Shown here piece by piece: positions 55,380 through 64,000 of a stretch of 64,000 nucleotides of DNA. The notes below the pieces were generated by a model. The model ran no database searches, was not told the DNA's origin, and was given only the letters and a program-made list of their open reading frames with translations. Within the stretch, counting starts at the first letter, position 1. Each line of letters starts with the position of its first letter. Made by a program: the position numbers and the translations under genes. Origin of the DNA: Mytilus trossulus (Eukaryota > Mollusca > Bivalvia > Mytilida > Mytilidae); the NCBI RefSeq assembly GCF_036588685.1, contig NC_086374.1, positions 26,032,886 to 26,096,885 of the forward strand, read 5' to 3'.

Positions 55380-55587
55380 TACTGTAAATTCAGAAATTGT
55401 TGCATGCATTTATTATTGCCATTTTGTCATTTTAGACTTAAATGTAATTTTTATATTTAAGATTTCAAGAAAAATCCTGTTTACTTCATACAAATTATTC
55501 AAAATGTGAGTTTAAATTATTGAGATTACAACTCTGACGCATTTTTGCAATAATAAAAACATCACAATAATTTCTGAATTTACAGTA
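55380..55587. mobile_element. 208-bp TA-flanked MITE
   Basis: It begins TACTGTAAATTCAGAAATT and ends AATTTCTGAATTTACAGTA, near-perfect terminal inverted repeats with TA at the edges, as for Tc1/mariner-type targets. The interior AAAAATCCTGTTTACTTCAT is shared with the copy at 15329-15515. Confidence 0.82.
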
Positions 55588-56085
55588 TCACATCGTGTAG
55601 GCAAACTTAGGATCAATGGTAATAAGTACAAATTGGGTTAAATTCATTCTCGATGGGTATAATCAAATTCAAAGCATCATCAAATATGAAGTGACTGTTC
55701 AGAAACCCATCTAAAAATGGCTTAATAATATAACTAAACATGTAAAGTGGAAAGCAATTAACTTTCATCTTGTGATATGCACAAACAAGTAATACCTAAA
55801 AATCAATGGGACCAATTGAGAAATCCTGAGAAAATACATATATACATTGGAATTAGACAAACTGACAACAAAAACATACCCATGGCATTGGCAAATTTTT
55901 ATTGCCTATCTAAAACTTAACATGTAACAAACATAAAAATATATATCTTAATTGCAAAATATACATAATAGAAACAAACAGATGTCTGTTCCATATATCC
56001 AACAGACTGTCAACTTATATATAATTGATATTCTAACATGACGTCCTTCAAACGCTTTGAGTACACACCCGTGGTAAAATATGAA

Positions 56086-56172
56086 TATATTTCATGGGCT
56101 GTTCCCATTGTACCCCCACGTCATATGTTTTTTAATGAATGAGCGACTCGACGTCATAGAACAATGACGTCA
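56086..56172. repeat. Partial palindrome arm with CRE-like motifs
   Basis: CCCGTGGTAAAATATGAATA resembles an arm of the 56494-56649 palindrome. It is followed by CCACGTCATATG, CGACGTCATAG and a perfect TGACGTCA (56165-56172). Confidence 0.5.
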
Positions 56173-56493
56173 GAATATAAGCAATTTACTGGAAAATACA
56201 CGCTTGTGAAACGGAAAATCATCACAACAAGGAAACGTTAACAAATGATGCTAAAATGAGTTATATTAGCCGTTTTTGTATACATATGAGACATATAAGT
56301 ACAATAATAATTAGATTAATCTAAAATTATCTAAATATGTTATTATAAATAGTTTAAGCATCATCATTTATTCAGTTTGCTCCGTTATTTTACGTCAATT
56401 TAATAGTGCGTTTATAAATTGGAACGGCAAATAATGCCATCACCTAGAGCGCTTCGATCCAAAATAATTGCCGTATTTGTCCTATTAGAATCG

Positions 56494-56649
56494 AAATAAT
56501 TCATGGGGGCTTGAATATATCTAGATTTTACCACGGGTTGTCCCTTTATGCCGATATTTTACCCCTCGCTATCGCTCAGGGTAAAATATTTGTCATAAAG
56601 GGCCAACCCGTGGTAAAATCACGATATATTCAAGCCCCCATGAATTATT
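56494..56649. repeat. 156-bp near-perfect palindrome
   Basis: The arms run from AATAATTCATGGGGGCTTGA to TCAAGCCCCCATGAATTATT, about 70 bp each. Inside are ACCACGGGTTG/CAACCCGTGGT and a GGTAAAAT motif facing CTCGCTATCGCTCAG in the loop. The open frame crossing it (56511-56708) merely reads the palindrome. Confidence 0.88.
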
Positions 56650-57230
56650 TCTTAAGTAATTTATGTATACAAGATCTTCATTCTAACATTCTAGAATCGT
56701 TTCAGTAATCTAAATAAACTATAAATGTAAAAAAATATTTTGAGGTACAAAATTGTAAAAATATCCCATATTATATACATGGTTTATAACAGTCTAAGCA
56801 ACAAAAGAAAACCCATGAGTAAATAAAACAAAAAAATAAAACTTCTATGTTAGCCTGTGTTAAATTTAACACACACCCTGCTAAAAGAGAATTCTTAAGT
56901 AGCTGCATAACATGATTATGTGTGTTTCCACACTGCAAATAAGCCTGAACTATGTTGAGGTTTATCCTTTGGTTTTAAGCAATTCTGTTCAAACTAGTCT
57001 AAGTGGGGAAAAATACTTTCAATAGTTTAATTTTTAAATATTTTCACTGTACTGAATCTCGGCTTTTGTCAAATATTTACTGTTTTGTGCTAAAAATTTT
57101 CCTTTTATCTGAATAAATATTACTGTTTGTTATGGACACCTCGACACCAAACTCCAGAATTTGACTTGCCATAAGAAACACCATGACTGCACCAAGTAAA
57201 GCAGTGACTTACAATTCTGAAGCACATGAA

Positions 57231-57236
57231 TTTATT
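57231..57236 (-). promoter_or_regulatory. Possible polyadenylation signal of the ceramide synthase gene
   Basis: TTTATT here is AATAAA on the minus strand, about 150 nt after the stop codon at 57389. AT-rich DNA makes chance occurrence likely. Confidence 0.3.
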
Positions 57237-57388
57237 TAATTTTGTGAGATTCTCTGGATTTCAGTGCAGTGTTCTTCTTTATACAATGGAGCTTTCAGAT
57301 AACATTTGACTTAAAAACCTTGATATTATGTTAGACAAGAATTTGCTATTGAAACATTTTAACATTGATCTTTTCTACTGTAATTACG

Positions 57389-57529
57389 TCACTGGTGCCC
57401 TTTGTCTCCTCTGAACTTTGGCCTTGCCCTTGGACTATTGTTCTTGACATTATTAGGAATGCATTTGTAATCTTCACCTTCACTTAGTTCATCTTTATCG
57501 TCTTCAGAGTCACTTCTAACATCTTCTAT
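57389..57529 (-). CDS. CERS: Ceramide synthase, last coding exon (acidic tail)
   Basis: It encodes the last 46 residues and a TGA stop (57389-57391). The acidic Ser/Asp/Glu segment is followed by a basic end (NNSPRARPKFRGDKGHQ). The acceptor is TTTTTTCAAG. Human CerS tails have a comparable acidic serine cluster that is phosphorylated by CK2. Confidence 0.82.
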   Translation of the reverse strand: MEDVRSDSEDDKDELSEGEDYKCIPNNVKNNSPRARPKFRGDKGHQ

Positions 57530-60500
57530 CTTGAAAAAAGAAGCAAACATCGTTAGTTATAGTAATAAAATTGAGTAAACATATAAATGAAGCATTTTCA
57601 AAAATATATATCAAATCAAAAAAATATCATAAGTTGAAATGAAACTTTAAAAAAAAAATTTAAACCTTTTTATTTTCTATTTACCTTGAAAACTATATCC
57701 ATCCCCTATTGAAAAACACTTTGTGTCAAAATGAAAGAGGGGTGAAAGATACCAGAGGGACAGTCAAACTCATAGATTGAAAATAAACCTGACAACGCAA
57801 TGGCTAAAAAAGAAAAAGACAAACAGACAAATAATAGTACACAAGACACAACATAGAATACTTAAGACTAAGCTACATAAACCCTACCAAAAACTTGGGG
57901 TGATTAGGTGTTCCGGAAGGGTAAGCAGATCCATTTTTTCAAATACACATTGAACACTCAAACAAACCTCATATATTTCTAAACTTAAATGTTTAATTTA
58001 ACAATGGAAAACATCTTTCAAACTAGACAAAGTGATGCCCCTGTAATCCACTTTGAAGTATCTGTATTATAAAAAAGTCAATGCAGGACTTTCTTTGAGA
58101 TTTTATTGTCTGGAGGACACAATTGATGCCCCCCGCATTGACAAAGTTCAACTATCTCCCAAAACCAGTAAATATTACTACAAATTAAACACCTTGACCA
58201 CATACACACCTTCAGCATATGTACAAACAGCCAGCATAGTGAAAACTTCCAAGCATTCAAACTGTAGGAGGAGTTTTCAGAAAATGCTACCTATATATGC
58301 AAGTAAATACTCCTAAAAAATGACAAAGTTCAACTCTCAATCCTGTCAAATTAAGTCAAACAGTCTCATGAGCTTAATATGTGCTTTCCATAACAATTTA
58401 ATAAAATGACTTATCATCATAAAATAAAATGGTTCCTTAAGGATAGAACTTTTGTTTTAAATGGATCAAGCTAAAGCATAATAATAAGTCCTAAAACAGA
58501 GCCAAAATTATATCTAAAAATAAGAAATTCCTGTTCACTACAGTAGGACACACACAAACCTTGCCACGAGTAACTTTTCTGTAAGCTATTCTAAATATCA
58601 TGTAGCTCCAAATGATGTGTAGAACTTGTAGGATGTACAGTAATCCGTTAAAAAACATATACGTGTTGCTTTCTGCCACACCTTGTATTATCCTAGATTC
58701 TACTGAAGCACTATAAATAACGCTGGAAAAGAGATTAAAACATAAATAAATATATTATTGTAAGTTCGACACCTTCATGCTGAAGAGTGGATGAAAGGAT
58801 AAATAGATCAATACATTTTTAAAGTATATAATTCAACAAAAATGGCCAAACATTGTACATTTAACAAAAAGGTGACAATATGAAAGACTGAATGGAAAGT
58901 TTATCCTCACTTTGGAAAGCTACCCAGGACATGAACTTTTAAAATATAAATTTTATGGCTCAGGGTCTGGATCACTACTTTTAGCAAGATTTTGAACATT
59001 GCAGATGACATAGAATGTGGATGAGCCCTTGGGACTTACCCAAAATATCATTCAATTCATGTTGATATGAAACACATACAAATATGTTATAGGGGGTGAC
59101 AATCCCAACCACTCACAAGATAGATGTATTAAAATCAATAAAATATTATTTTATAAAAATGGCAGTGGGTAGTGCTGACCTCTGGAGACGCATCCTATTT
59201 ACCATTTTTAATTCTTCTTAACATGACAAGCAAAGAAATATATGTTTTTTGGGGTAGTCCTAGTTGTCATCTATTTTTAGGATATTTAAACACCGGGGGT
59301 GTGGATGACCCCTGCTATCCACTTTATTTCATTAATATTGTCTTATCATGTAGAACACTCATGGTTCATTAGATTTTCCATATATATTTAAAGGTTTTGG
59401 GTAATTTGAAGATTAATTTTCTATGTCAAAAGTGAAGATCATAGGTGTCCTTTGACCTTTAAGATGATCAATGGGTGCCATGAGTAATACTATAGACCCT
59501 ATGTTACTATCAGTATTTCTTCTCAAGTTATAACCATTAAAACATTTACCCGTATGACAACAAGAATGTGTCTATAGAACACAGATGCCCCACTCACACT
59601 ATCATTTTCTATGTTCAGCGGAGTAAATTGGGGTAAAAACTCTAATTTGGCTTTAAAATTAGAAAGATCTATCATAGGGAACATGTGTATTAAGTTTCAA
59701 GTTGATTGGACTTCAACATATCCAAAAAACCTTGACCAAAAACTTTAACCTAAAGTGGGCCAGACAGACAGACGGAGGAACGGAAAAACTGATGGACGAA
59801 GAAGGTCGTACAAGGAACAAAACAAAAACTAAATTCTGATTGCACATCTTAGTCTAACACATTGAGTAATATCTGACTAGCAGTTTTTTAGAACTTCTGT
59901 GAACAAGTTAAGTGTGTAAAACTGTGAATAGGGAATGTTAATAATACGAACTAAACAAAAACAATAAGTCTGTAAACAAATATAGCTCTTTATAGCTTGC
60001 TTTTCAGTGTGAGCAAAGGTTCTGAGTTGAAGACCATACATGTACTTTAACCTATAATAGTTTACTTTTACAAATTTTGACTTGGATGGAGAGTTGTCTC
60101 ATTGGCACTCATACATTTACCAGGCATACTGAATAGTTGGAAATTATTTTTTTTGCACACTTGCATAGGATTTTTCAATCAAATGCTGAAAATATGCTGT
60201 AAAGTATTATAATTAATGTACTGTGAAAAACAATTATTTTATCAGATGAATTGGAGTCTGATATTCTAATGAATATCCTTTTCATATTGGATACAAATTT
60301 TATGAAGTTTGATGCAGAGATTTCCTAGTCAAAGCGTTTTAACTGATGTACTACACAGGGGTTAATAGGCATCATTATGGAGTAAAGGGGGTGTCGTCTA
60401 AAGGCGTCATTATGGAGTAAAGGGTGTGGCGTTAAAAGGCATCATTATGGAGTACAGGGTGTGGCTTAAAAAGGTGTCTTTATGGAGTAAAGGGGGTGTC

Positions 60501-61008
60501 GTCTAAAGGCGTCATTATGGAGTAAAAGGGGGTGGTGTCTAAAAGCGTCATTAAGGAGTAAAAGGGGTGGTGTCTAAAGGCGTCATTATGGAGTAAAGGG
60601 GGTGGCGTCTTAAGGCATCATTATGGAGTAAAGGGGGTGGCTTAAAAAGGCATCATTATGGAGTAAAGGGGGGGCATCAAAAGGCGTCATTATGGAGTAA
60701 AGGGGGCGGCTTCAAAAGGCGTCATTATGAAGTAAAGGGGGTGGCGTCTAAAGGCACCATAGTGAAGAAAAGGATTAAATATGCCTTGCAAACTCAAGCA
60801 AAATATTAAAAGTTTACTCTCTGTAATCTGAAGTAACACAGATCTAGATAATAATACTGTCATTCATAAGTTACAGTATCTATTGCCTTACTTTTACTTA
60901 CAAGAAAGGAAAGATGATGAGTCTTGAAGCAATCCACACAAGCAAAAACATTACAAACAGAATTGTAGCTATTGTGTCTCTTTTCATATACGTTCCTATT
61001 TTACCTCC
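57389..61008 (-). CDS. CERS: Ceramide synthase, C-terminal end (last three coding exons)
   Basis: Minus-strand exons 61008-60902, 58722-58560 and 57529-57389 join in consistent phases (2, then 0) at GT/AG sites. The product is the end of a ceramide synthase, a multi-pass ER membrane enzyme that N-acylates sphingoid bases with acyl-CoA. The first exon gives a transmembrane helix (DTIATILFVMFLLVWIASRL, then IIFPF). The second gives VIYSASVESRIIQG and the final helix FFNGLLYILQVLHIIWSYMI. The third is a cytosolic acidic tail (IEDVRSDSEDDKDELSEGED), typical of the family and a likely phosphorylation site. The catalytic His motif of the TLC domain would lie in exons beyond the right edge. Other TLC/TRAM proteins are possible, but the helix-plus-acidic-tail pattern fits CerS best. 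Confidence 0.82.
57735..57930 (-). repeat. Tail fragment of the reverse-transcriptase element, in a ceramide synthase intron
   Basis: It reads AGAGGGGTGAAAGATACCAG, AGGGACAGTCAAACTCATAG, GACAAACAGACAAATAATAG and GGTGTTCCGGAAGGGTAAGC, matching 300-480 and 42217-42410 in the same orientation, without a coding part. Confidence 0.75.
58560..58722 (-). CDS. CERS: Ceramide synthase, penultimate exon (final membrane helix)
   Basis: It encodes 54 residues plus one base: a loop (ASVESRIIQGVAESNTY), then the last transmembrane helix and a basic juxtamembrane segment (RIAYRKVTRGK). The acceptor is CTCTTTTCCAG and the donor AAG|GTTTGT. Confidence 0.85.
59620..59815. repeat. Dispersed repeat with CAGACAGACAGACGG end
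   Basis: TTTCAAGTTGATTGGACTTC, CTTGACCAAAAACTTTAACC and a GACAGACAGACGGAGGAACG end resemble a common bivalve repeat type known from memory. No second copy is present in this window. Confidence 0.4.
60035..60115 (+). repeat. Short R-B family fragment
   Basis: It includes GAGTTGAAGACCATACATG, CTTTAACCTATAATAG and GGATGGAGAGTTGTCTCATT with GGCACTCAT. Confidence 0.6.
60370..60773. repeat. 35-bp minisatellite, about 11.5 units, in a ceramide synthase intron
   Basis: Units read CGTCATTATGGAGTAAAGGG then GGTGGCGTCTAAAGG with scattered changes; lengths vary 34-36 bp, mainly in the G run. It begins about 130 bp downstream (in gene direction) of the exon at 60902-61008. It is G-rich on the plus strand. 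Confidence 0.93.
60902..61008 (-). CDS. CERS: Ceramide synthase, antepenultimate exon (membrane helix)
   Basis: It encodes 35 residues plus two bases: GGKIGTYMKRDTIAT, then a strongly hydrophobic helix ending RLIIFPF, matching the conserved region after the TLC catalytic core of ceramide synthases. The acceptor is TTTTCTTCAG and the donor CTT|GTAAGT (phase 2). Confidence 0.82.
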
Positions 61009-61188
61009 CTGAAGAAAAGAAAGGTAGCTTTATCAGTGAGAGGAAAAAATGAATAAATAAATACATGTTAACAATTTCAATTTGTCAATTTAACAAGAGA
61101 CTGAGTTAGGCCTGTATCACTTTTTTAATGCATATACTTGGTATTTGTGTCATTTTGCCTACATAAAACAGAAAAATAATAAAATTAC

Positions 61189-62323
61189 ACCTTGGGAACA
61201 CAACTCATCTGAGAAGGTTTGAAAGAAAGCACTCATATTTGGTTCTATTGCTTACTTTTATATGCAGCATATAATACCATCATTTGAAGGCATTTGTGTT
61301 GACTTAGATTTTTGTTTCAAGTATTGTAATTAGAATAACACTATGTGAATACTTCTTCTCTTCTACTGCTTGTCGTATTTGAAAAACAGACCAAAACACA
61401 AAAAACTTGACATTGACCAATAAACCAAGAAAATGAAGATAAGGTCAGATGTAAACTTACAATCATCCCATACACTTTATACTTTTGACCTATTGCTTAC
61501 AGTACTTGAAAACAAGACCAAAACACAAAAACTTTTAATTAACCATAAAAATAAAGTCAAGTGTGTGGATATCTACCAAATTCTTCCACAAGGTTGCATA
61601 CCACAAAAAGAAGGTTGGGATATATTTTATGAGTGATTGCCCTAACTTATTACGAATTTGATGCCAAAAAGAGACAAAAAAACTTCTTTTTTTTTTTTAT
61701 TTCAGGACAGCAACTTTTGTATAAGTGTATGGATCTCTTTAAAATTGTACCACAAGGTTCCATACTTCAAACGAAAGTTGGAATTAAAGTTGGGGGTTAT
61801 GGCCCAAACTGTTTAGTTATAAGGGGCAAACAAACTAGGATCATCATATTTTCAGACAATAATTGAATACAAGCTAAGTATGTGGATCACTATGAAATTG
61901 TACCACAAGGTTCCATACAGTAAAAGGAAGGTTGGGATTGATTAAGTGGTCAGATCAAAAGAAGGTATAATATATATAGTCAACAATACATGATGGCAAA
62001 GAATACTAGGATACAAAAAAAGCACCATGTACCATAAGGCCAGTCAAAAGCGTCACATCAACATGCAGTATACTAAGGTCAACTTAACATGATGGAAAAC
62101 AATAGTACCCATAGCTAGTATATTACGAAAAAGGCTTTCTGTCTAAAAGTCTCAGAGAAGAAGTATTCACATAGTGTTATTCTAACAATACTTGAAACAA
62201 AAATCTAAGTCAACACAAATGCCTTCAAATGATGGCATTATATGCTGCATATAAAAGTAAGCAATAGAACCAAATATGAGTGCTTTCTTTCAAACCTTCT
62301 CAGATGAGTTGTGTTCCCAAGGT
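61189..62323. repeat. Inverted repeat with about 170-bp arms and 800-bp spacer
   Basis: The left arm 61189-61360 and right arm 62155-62323 are near-identical complements (shared blocks: CCTTGGGAACACAACTCATC; GAAAGAAAGCACTCATATTT; GACTTAGATTTTTGTTTCAA). The spacer holds three diverged direct repeats. Confidence 0.88.
61540..61960. repeat. Three diverged direct repeats inside the inverted repeat
   Basis: TTCTTCCACAAGGTTGCATA (about 61580), TTGTACCACAAGGTTCCATA (about 61745) and TTGTACCACAAGGTTCCATA (about 61897), each followed by an AAGTTGG-like or AAGGTTGGGAT stretch, recur at about 155-165 bp. Open frames of 67 and 77 codons read across them without any motif. Confidence 0.7.
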
Positions 62324-62329
62324 ATAATC

Positions 62330-64000
62330 GTCACAATATCCCAATAAATGTTTAAAGTCACAAAACTCCTAAAAAAGACAGATCCAATCTTTCTTAAAGT
62401 TTCTTTATTTAAAGAAATTAATGAAAGTAAAACAGTTTTAATTATTTTTGCTAATGTACAGGAAAATGAATTCCGATTCACAGACAAAGATCTTAGGTAA
62501 ATTTTATTAATATGAAATAAGGAGACTGCCAAACAGGCATTTAGCAAGTTTGAATTTCAATAATTTCTTACCAGTGAATGTTATAGTAGTGGAACTGAGA
62601 ATTGTTCAAAACACATGTACTTGATTTAGTTAGACAGTTGTAAATATGCATCATATCTTCTATGATATATCAACATATTAATATTCCAAACAAATGTTTA
62701 AACCTAGGTGTCTCCATTGACCAAGTATTAGTCACTCATATACTAGTCATATATATATATGGCCCTTTATAGCTTGCTGTTCAGGGTGAGCCAAGGCTCC
62801 GTGTTGAAGACCATACTTTGACCTATGATGTTTTTACTTCTACAACTTGTGACTTGGGTGGAGAGCTGTCTAATTGGCATTCATACCACTTCCTCTTATA
62901 TCAATATAATATAGGTTGGCAACAAACATGTATACTAGACATACATTATGTTAAGTAACAAAACGTTTATACAAGACATGTGCGGTTAAGCATGAAAACC
63001 TTTAAAACATGTTAATAATGAGTATATAAAGCTCAAAAAGTGATGCATATGTGCAGGGTTTTTTCAGTGCTCTTATACAATACACAAGGTGTCTCAATTG
63101 TATCCTATTAAAAAGAAGGCATCATAACAGCTGTATTTTGGCCCCTAAAATTGCAAATTTAGCACAATAATGATATGCCAGACTTCCAAAATAATGTTAA
63201 TTCAAATTGATAAATGAACAGAGCAATATATACTTGAAACTTTAGTGAAAAAATTTTGTTTTGTTGTTACCATGGCGTCATAATCATGTTGAGATTAACA
63301 TACTATAAATATGAAAATATATATGAGCAACAGCCTTTTCAAAAATGAAATTTTACAGACATTGTGACTGATTTTAGTTTGGTAAATTAAAATCTTATAT
63401 AGTATCTGCTATTATTGCCCCAAAAAATATTTCTCAATTCAAGGCTTTGACATTATGTAAGTCTTGTGTTTGTTTACTATCCCACATGTATGTGTGCATC
63501 TTAAGTGTAGTAATTTTATACATCCACCATCCTTAAAGTATCTATGATTTCAACATAAGCAATTTGTACCACACAGATTATTACTTCAGTCTTTTCATTG
63601 ATATCCTTTAGTGTGGTTCAGTGTTAGGGTGTGTGCAGCAGCTTGTATGTACCAATTTTAAAGGTGATTTATAAGTGAATTCTGTAAGGTTAACACTCAC
63701 AAATATTACACACCAAACCTTCTCCTTCAAAACTTACATTTTTAATTTTTATAGCATTTCCTGAAATCAAATAACCATCTCTCATTTGTGATAGTTGTCC
63801 AACAATGATAATTACAAATGCATGCAATAACTTCTTAATTTACACTAAAGGTTGCAATTCTGTAAATATAAACAATGCAATTTCCCATAGGAATTTCCTT
63901 TACAGCTAAAACTGTGCCACTTTTACTATGAAGTTTTGTAAAAAATTATATCCTAGAATGGAAAGTCGATAGGCACTACTTTTTTATTCAAAGGCGAAAA
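62330..64000. other. Upstream intron of the ceramide synthase gene
   Basis: It contains an R-B repeat at 62757-62905 (GAGCCAAGGCTCCGTGTTGA; GGCATTCATACCACTTCC). No further ceramide synthase exon was recognised up to the window edge, so the TLC core exons lie outside. Confidence 0.5.
62757..62905 (+). repeat. R-B SINE-like repeat
   Basis: GGCCCTTTATAGCTTGCTG, GGGTGAGCCAAGGCTCC, GTTGAAGACCATACTTTGAC and GGAGAGCTGTCTAATTGGCA follow the order of the inverted 9695-9840 copy, to which it is closest. Confidence 0.75.

Noticed and set aside
61433-61866. 67- and 77-codon open frames
   Set aside because: They read through the diverged direct repeats in the inverted-repeat spacer and have no motif.
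63720-63800. Possible small ceramide synthase exon on the minus strand (TTTCAG ... GTAAGT around 63738-63760)
   Set aside because: Only about 23 nt between the signals, and the translation does not resemble the conserved part of the family that should precede the 60902-61008 exon.

Overview
The window looks like AT-rich, intron-rich, repeat-laden genomic DNA of a bivalve mollusc, probably a marine mussel (Mytilus-like). The reasons are spliced genes with canonical GT/AG junctions, no bacterial-style gene packing, and several dispersed repeat families that I recognise as typical of mussel DNA. The species assignment rests on memory of those repeats, not on a search.

Two host genes can be supported. 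The first is on the + strand, with coding exons between 15724 and 40081. Eleven exons with matching phases encode a predicted 960-residue protein: a dynamin-like GTPase domain, a helical region, a hydrophobic segment, and a C-terminal protein-kinase-like domain. The kinase catalytic loop reads HGN instead of HRD and the DFG position reads GGG, so it is a probable pseudokinase. This GTPase-pseudokinase fusion is the most interesting object in the window. The second gene is on the - strand. Its last three coding exons (61008 down to 57389) encode the C-terminal end of a ceramide synthase (TLC domain family); the rest lies beyond the right edge. The two genes converge on about 17 kb of gene-free, repeat-rich DNA.

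Mobile DNA dominates. 1-1830: tandem remnants of a reverse-transcriptase retroelement. 2489-6261: a 3.8-kb element with long inverted ends and a decayed gene. 6331-8562: a hairpin-ended element carrying a nested four-copy 356-bp tandem array. 13927-14516 and 41455-42036: TTAA-flanked inverted-repeat elements. 19113-25521: an antisense BEL/Pao retrotransposon inside intron 1 of the GTPase gene. It has two 627-bp LTRs, two large internal deletions, and two younger elements inserted into its left LTR (a TTAA element and a Helentron-like element). 25540-26570, 30480-31280 and 42217-43140: further reverse-transcriptase remnants. 49377-50451: another inverted-repeat element. 52556-53278 and 56494-56649: large palindromes. 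60370-60773: a 35-bp minisatellite in a ceramide synthase intron.

The remaining stretches over 300 bases are AT-rich with no gene I can support. I saw no tRNA, rRNA or CRISPR array.
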